Of a stretch of DNA of 64,000 bases, positions 60,050 to 64,000 are shown one piece after another (the stretch's first letter is position 1; each line of letters opens with the position of its first letter). The notes beneath the pieces are model-generated. The model worked only from the letters and a program-made list of their open reading frames with translations, searched no databases and was not told the origin of the DNA. The stretch spans positions 38,952 to 102,951 of the forward strand of contig DATGFS010000072.1 in the NCBI GenBank assembly GCA_035308905.1, in the 5' to 3' direction. Source of the stretch: a bacterium. GTDB lineage: Bacteria; Sysuimicrobiota; Sysuimicrobiia; Sysuimicrobiales; Segetimicrobiaceae. Both the position numbers and the translations under genes were made by a program.

Positions 60050-60976
60050 CTAGCCGTACCGCACCTGCGGGTCCAGCAGCGCGTAGGACAGATCGACCAG
60101 GATGTTCATCGTGATGATGATGATCGCGAACAAGAGCGCGAGCGCGAGCAGCACCGGGTAGTCCCGGCCCGTCGTCGCGGTGACGAAGTAGCGCCCGATG
60201 CCCGGCACGCGCGTGATCGTCTCGACGAAGAACGAGCCCGTCACGACGTCCGCGACGAGGATGCCGGACACGGTGGCGATCGGCGTCAGCGCGTTGCGGA
60301 GGGCATGGCGGACGATGACGCGCGCACCGGCGAGGCCCTTCGCGCGCGCCGTGCGGATGTAATCCTGGTGGAGCACTTCGAGCAGCGACGTGCGCAGGTA
60401 GCGCGCAAGCGTGGTCGCCGGCCGGAAGCCGATGGCCGTCATGGGAATCAGCACCCGCACGTCCAGCAGGCCGCGCCAGCCGCCGGTCGGCACCCAGTGG
60501 AGCACGACCGCGAAGATCGTGACAAGCAGCGTCGCCATCACGTAGTTCGGGATCGAGATGCCGAGGACCACGATCCCCGTCGCCGCGTAGTCCACCACGG
60601 TGTTGCGGTAGACGGCCGCGAGCGTGCCGAGCGGAATCCCGACCACGATCGCGAACAGCATCGCCGCCGCGCCGAGCTGCATCGAAACCGGGAAAAATGC
60701 CGCGATGATATCCGAGACGTCCTGCGAGGTGTTGACGTACGAGGGACCGAGCGAGCCGTGCAGCGCGTTGCCGAGGTAGAGCGCGTACTGCGTCCACAGC
60801 GGCGCGTCCATGTGGTATTTAGCCTTGAGGTTGGCGATCACCTGGGGCGCGAGCGGTTTTTCGGCATTGTCCCAGGGCCCGCCCGGCGTGGCGTGGATCA
60901 GCACGAACGCGAGCGTGTAGACGATAACCATGGTCGGGACGGCGAGGAGAAGCCGCCGGACGAGATAGGCGCCCAT
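60050..60976 (-). CDS. dipeptide/oligopeptide-type ABC transporter permease DppB
   Basis: Partner permease of 308 residues: MGAYLVRRLLLAVPTMVIVY at the N-terminus, DAPLWTQYALYLGNALHGSL with GPSYVNTSQDVSDIIAAFFP, the EAA loop DYIRTARAKGLAGARVIVRH, and FFVETITRVPGIGRYFVTAT. These are textbook DppB/OppB landmarks. It is preceded by the binding-protein gene (48 bases) and followed by dppC. Confidence 0.94.
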   Translation of the reverse strand: MGAYLVRRLLLAVPTMVIVYTLAFVLIHATPGGPWDNAEKPLAPQVIANLKAKYHMDAPLWTQYALYLGNALHGSLGPSYVNTSQDVSDIIAAFFPVSMQLGAAAMLFAIVVGIPLGTLAAVYRNTVVDYAATGIVVLGISIPNYVMATLLVTIFAVVLHWVPTGGWRGLLDVRVLIPMTAIGFRPATTLARYLRTSLLEVLHQDYIRTARAKGLAGARVIVRHALRNALTPIATVSGILVADVVTGSFFVETITRVPGIGRYFVTATTGRDYPVLLALALLFAIIIITMNILVDLSYALLDPQVRYG

Positions 60977-61024
60977 GGCGGAGGGGGCGGGGGCCGCGCG
61001 GCCGCGGCCCCCGCCCGGCGACGG

Positions 61025-62728
61025 CTAGTGGTCCAGGATCTTGACGCGCCCGAAGGTGCCGTACCACGCGGTCGCGGCCGGCGGCAGCGCGAACCCCTGC
61101 ACCCACGGTTTGATCGCGACGATGACGCCGAGGTGGAATAGAGGGACGGCCGGCAGCGCGGTGTTCAGAATCTTCTCCGCCGACTCGTAGAGCTGTTTGC
61201 GCTTCGCCGGATTCTGCTCCGCCGACCCGCTTCGGACCGCCGCGTCGTACTGCGCGTCGTGCCACTTCGTGTGGAAGAAGTCCTGGTCGGACTCGAACAG
61301 GATGTTCGCCCAGTTGGCGGGATCCTCGTAGTCCGAGCCCCACCGGTCGATGAACGCGTCGTACGGCTGCGTCGCGTACGAATTGAACGCGGCGTTGTAC
61401 TCCTTCGACTCCATGCGTTGCAGCGTGACGTTGATCTTGAGGGATTCCTGCCACATCTGCTGCAGCGCCTGCGCGACCAGATCGAAGGTCACGAGCTTGC
61501 CCCAGGCGATCTTGAAGCCCGGGAAGCCCTTCCCGTCCGGATACCCCGCCTCCGCGAGCAGCTGCTTCGCGCGCGCCACCCCGCCCGTCAGCGGCGGCGT
61601 GGCGAGGTAGCCGATCGTGCCGGGCGGCGTGATGGTGGTGGCCGGGTCGTAGATGCCGCGGAGCACGTTGTTGGAGATCCGATTGTGATCGATCGCGAGG
61701 TACAGCGCCTGGCGGACCTTCGCGTTGCTGAGCGGCGACTTGGTGTTCGTGGTGTCGCAGAACATCATGGCCGTGCCGGACCAGCGGTACTTGTGCAGTT
61801 GCTTGCCGAGGGTGGCGTCGCTCCGCACCCGCGCGATGTCGGCCGGTTGGATCTGGTCCGTCACGTCGAGCTCGTTGTTCTCGAAGGCCGGCAGGCTGGT
61901 CCGGAACGGATCGTCCGTGAGGGTGAAGACAACCTTCTGCAGCGTGGGCTTCGGCCCCCAATACCGCGGGTTCGCGACGATCACGAGTTCCTTGTCGTGC
62001 TGCCACGACTGTACTTTGAACATGCCGTTGCCGACGTGGTTGCCGGCCTCGACCCACTTCTTATCGTACTTTTCCACCTGCCAGCGGGGCACCGGCATGT
62101 AGTTCCAGGTCGAGACGAGCCGCGGGAAGTACGCCGCGGGCTCGGTGAGGACGGCCCGGAGGGTGAGGGCATCCACCGCCTTGACCGCCACGCCGTCCGC
62201 GGTCTTCACCTTGCCCTTGTTGTAATCCAACGCGCCTTTGATCGGATAGAACGCGGATGCGTAGTCGCTCGCAATGGCGGGATCGAGCACACGCTTCCAT
62301 GCGTACTCGTAATCGGCCGCCGTGACGGGATGCCCGTCCGACCACTGCATGCCGGGCCGGAGGCGGAAGGTGTAGGTGAGCCCGTCGGCGGACACGCTCC
62401 ACGACCGCGCGGCGACCGGGACCGCGGTCCCGGCGGCGTCGAACGTGATCAGCGGATCGAACAGCGCCATCCCGATCAGGATCTCGGGCCGTGCCTCCAT
62501 GGTGGCGGGATCGAAGTGAAGCGGCTCCCTGTCCGGGTAGCGGAGGACCTGCTTCGCCGGCGCGGCGAGCGCGGCTTCGGCCGGAGCAGGGCGGACCAGC
62601 GTTTCCGTCGTCGCGCCGATCGCCGCGACGCTGCCGAGCATTGCGGTGAGCTTCACGAACTGACGGCGAGAGATCAACCCGGACCGGTAATACGATTCCC
62701 AGGGAAGCCGTGCCACGCCGTTCGCCAC
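61025..62728 (-). CDS. family 5 solute-binding protein, Tat-exported
   Basis: Extracellular binding component for the DppBC permeases; 567 residues. The N-terminus carries a twin-arginine signal: SRRQFVKLTAMLGSVAAIG. The mature protein has family 5 landmarks: SADGLTYTFRLRPGMQWSDG, VTAADYEYAWKRVLDPAIAS, NHVGNGMFKVQSWQHDKELV, NAKVRQALYLAIDHNRI and AAFNSYATQPYDAFIDRWGS. Tat export implies folding before secretion. The ligand is unknown; peptide is the default assumption for this family. Confidence 0.93.
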   Translation of the reverse strand: MANGVARLPWESYYRSGLISRRQFVKLTAMLGSVAAIGATTETLVRPAPAEAALAAPAKQVLRYPDREPLHFDPATMEARPEILIGMALFDPLITFDAAGTAVPVAARSWSVSADGLTYTFRLRPGMQWSDGHPVTAADYEYAWKRVLDPAIASDYASAFYPIKGALDYNKGKVKTADGVAVKAVDALTLRAVLTEPAAYFPRLVSTWNYMPVPRWQVEKYDKKWVEAGNHVGNGMFKVQSWQHDKELVIVANPRYWGPKPTLQKVVFTLTDDPFRTSLPAFENNELDVTDQIQPADIARVRSDATLGKQLHKYRWSGTAMMFCDTTNTKSPLSNAKVRQALYLAIDHNRISNNVLRGIYDPATTITPPGTIGYLATPPLTGGVARAKQLLAEAGYPDGKGFPGFKIAWGKLVTFDLVAQALQQMWQESLKINVTLQRMESKEYNAAFNSYATQPYDAFIDRWGSDYEDPANWANILFESDQDFFHTKWHDAQYDAAVRSGSAEQNPAKRKQLYESAEKILNTALPAVPLFHLGVIVAIKPWVQGFALPPAATAWYGTFGRVKILDH

Positions 62729-62832
62729 CGTCTCACCCCCACGCTAAGATGATGTTTCAGGCAACCACTTCGGTCGGCCGCGCGGCGGCACCTTTTGTGC
62801 CGGCGGACCGCGGCGATGTGCGGGCAGGCTTG

Positions 62833-63735
62833 TTACGGCTTCGGATCCGGCAGCACCCCGGTCAGCAGCCACCGTACTTTCGCGTGAAGGTCGTCCTGGT
62901 TCGGGACCCAGAAATCGAGGCGCTGGCGCGCCAGCGTGTCGTAGAGGACCGCCGGACGGCCGTCGATCGACTCGGTGCTGATTTGCTCCGGCTTGATCGG
63001 CTGCACGCGTTGGAGCCATCCGAGCAGCTGCGAGGCGGTCAAGTCCGTCTCGACGTCGCCCCGCGCCGTTTGAATGATCTGCGGCATGCGGAGCATGACC
63101 GAGGGCCTGTGGGTCTGCGCCACGGCGGCGCGCAGAAAGACCTGCTGGCGGCGGATGCGGCCGATGTCGCCTTCGGGGTCGTTGCGGAACCGGAGATACT
63201 GCTCGGCGTGGGCGCCGTCGAGCACCTGATACCCGGGGGACAGGTTGATGAAGAGGCCCTGCAGCCGATCCGTATAGACCATCCGCTTTTCCACGTTGAC
63301 GGGCACGCCGCCGATCAGGTCCACGATGTGGCGCATCGCCGGCAGGCTGAACACCACGTAATGCGCGATCGGCACGTTCAGCAGCCGCACCGTCGCGGCC
63401 CGCGCGCGGCCGATGCCGCCGGTGGAGTAGGCATGCACGAGTTTGGTATTGCTGATGCCCGGCAGGGTCACGTTGATGTCGCGTGGGACGCCGAGAATGC
63501 GCACGCGGTGATGCACGTCGTCCCAGTGGATCACCTCGATCGTATCCGTGCGCAGGCGGTCCTGGGTCAGGCCGACCACGAGAAACCGGGTGTCGCCCCG
63601 CGGAATGGCCGCCGGCTGGAGGGGCGAGACCGGGGCCTGCGTCGTCGCCGAGGGCGGAACCCGCGGGGCAAAGAGCACGGCCAGAACCACGATCGACGCC
63701 GCAACGCGGGCAGACCACCGCGCGAGAGCCTTCAT
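62833..63735 (-). CDS. LytR-CpsA-Psr (LCP) family protein
   Basis: Transfers undecaprenyl-linked anionic polymers onto the cell wall. 300 residues: a membrane anchor (VAASIVVLAVLFAP), then the LCP domain with TRFLVVGLTQDRLRTDTIEV, RVRILGVPRDINVTLPG, NTKLVHAYSTGG, HYVVFSLPAMRHIVDLIGGV and LRFRNDPEGDIGRIRRQQ. The Arg and Asp residues that bind the polyprenyl pyrophosphate are in place. An in-frame GTG at 63750 is an alternative start; neither has a clear ribosome binding site. It fits functionally with csaB and wecG. Confidence 0.92.
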   Translation of the reverse strand: MKALARWSARVAASIVVLAVLFAPRVPPSATTQAPVSPLQPAAIPRGDTRFLVVGLTQDRLRTDTIEVIHWDDVHHRVRILGVPRDINVTLPGISNTKLVHAYSTGGIGRARAATVRLLNVPIAHYVVFSLPAMRHIVDLIGGVPVNVEKRMVYTDRLQGLFINLSPGYQVLDGAHAEQYLRFRNDPEGDIGRIRRQQVFLRAAVAQTHRPSVMLRMPQIIQTARGDVETDLTASQLLGWLQRVQPIKPEQISTESIDGRPAVLYDTLARQRLDFWVPNQDDLHAKVRWLLTGVLPDPKP

Positions 63736-63877
63736 CGGGGGAGTCTTCACGAGTGTATGGTCACGTTGAGCGACGTCCTGATTGGTTCATCGAGATTCGC
63801 CCGCCCGTCGACGATACCCTGCGCCCTCGCCGGAAGGAATTATTCCCATGGGGTCGCCGCCGATGCGGGGGGTAGTG

Positions 63878-64000
63878 TCAAGAGGTTTGTGTAGTTTGCC
63901 ATAGCACGGGGCGGCCGGCCTGCCGGAGATTGAACGCCTGGACGACGGCGTAGATGATGCGATCGCAGCTGGCGAGGTTCGTGAAGCAGGTCATGGGGCG
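63878..64000 (-). CDS. probable transposase C-terminus (5' end beyond window)
   Basis: The minus frame runs in from the right edge for 40 codons, reading RPMTCFTNLASCDRIIYAVV then QAFNLRQAGRPVLWQTTQTS before a TGA at 63880-63878. The FxN..S.DRIIYA...FN pattern and a TQ-type ending resemble the C-termini of Mutator/IS256-like transposases. The assignment is tentative because the catalytic part is outside the window. Confidence 0.4.
   Translation of the reverse strand, partial: RPMTCFTNLASCDRIIYAVVQAFNLRQAGRPVLWQTTQTS

Overview
This is a GC-rich bacterial chromosome segment, about two thirds G+C by eye. The gene set points to a deep-branching Terrabacteria/Firmicutes-like lineage: a dnaG-rpoD pair, SpoVS, CsaB pyruvyltransferase, a WecG/TagA glycosyltransferase, a DUF5693 membrane protein and an LCP protein, together with an apolipoprotein N-acyltransferase. 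The combination recalls soil or sediment CSP1-3 (Sysuimicrobiota)-type genomes. That placement is inferred from gene content only. Several core genes (prfB, gltX, an XRE regulator) appear to be transcribed as leaderless mRNAs.

Layout. 1-3.3 kb, minus strand: aa3-type cytochrome oxidase subunits I and II and a sulfocyanin-like blue copper protein. 3.6-8.7 kb: a branched-chain amino-acid (Liv) ABC transporter in which LivM and LivG are one polypeptide, facing a zinc alcohol dehydrogenase. 9.9-12.9 kb: dnaG-rpoD, with a canonical intrinsic terminator just before dnaG. 13-28.9 kb: metabolic and accessory genes (FAD oxidase with divergent HxlR regulator, Ldh2-type dehydrogenase, S9 peptidase, MFS transporter, SAH hydrolase plus aminotransferase, XRE/GGCT pair, proline racemase family enzyme, solute-binding protein, polysaccharide deacetylase). 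29.1-31.8 kb: secA. 31.9-36.2 kb: a signalling cluster of two RsbW-like kinases, a STAS protein lacking the phosphorylatable serine, a CheB domain and a CheR-PAS-coiled-coil-PAS protein. 36.2-47.4 kb: lnt fused to a CPBP-like domain, prfB with its programmed +1 frameshift, DUF2993, DUF5693, csaB, wecG, spoVS, a divergent prs, gltX and tRNA-Gln(CUG).

47.4-58.9 kb, directly after tRNA-Gln, is an eroded genomic island. It has lower coding density, mixed base composition, two integrase C-terminal remnants, a frameshifted IS-type helix-turn-helix transposase, two DNA-ligase C-terminal fragments, a RelE remnant, an AAC(6')-like acetyltransferase, an MBL hydrolase, a DUF1326/DUF2182 pair (the latter frameshifted) and a compact unit for a 21-residue hydrophobic peptide. 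It ends in the 3' stub of a dienelactone hydrolase. Backbone resumes at 59.1 kb with a dipeptide-type ABC transporter (DppC, DppB and a Tat-exported binding protein) and an LCP ligase; a probable transposase C-terminus runs off the right edge.

Two short dispersed palindromic repeat families were found by reading. One has three copies at gene ends and starts (24.66, 44.20 and 45.59 kb). The other sits at the ctaD 3' end and as two tandem in-frame copies inside gltX.
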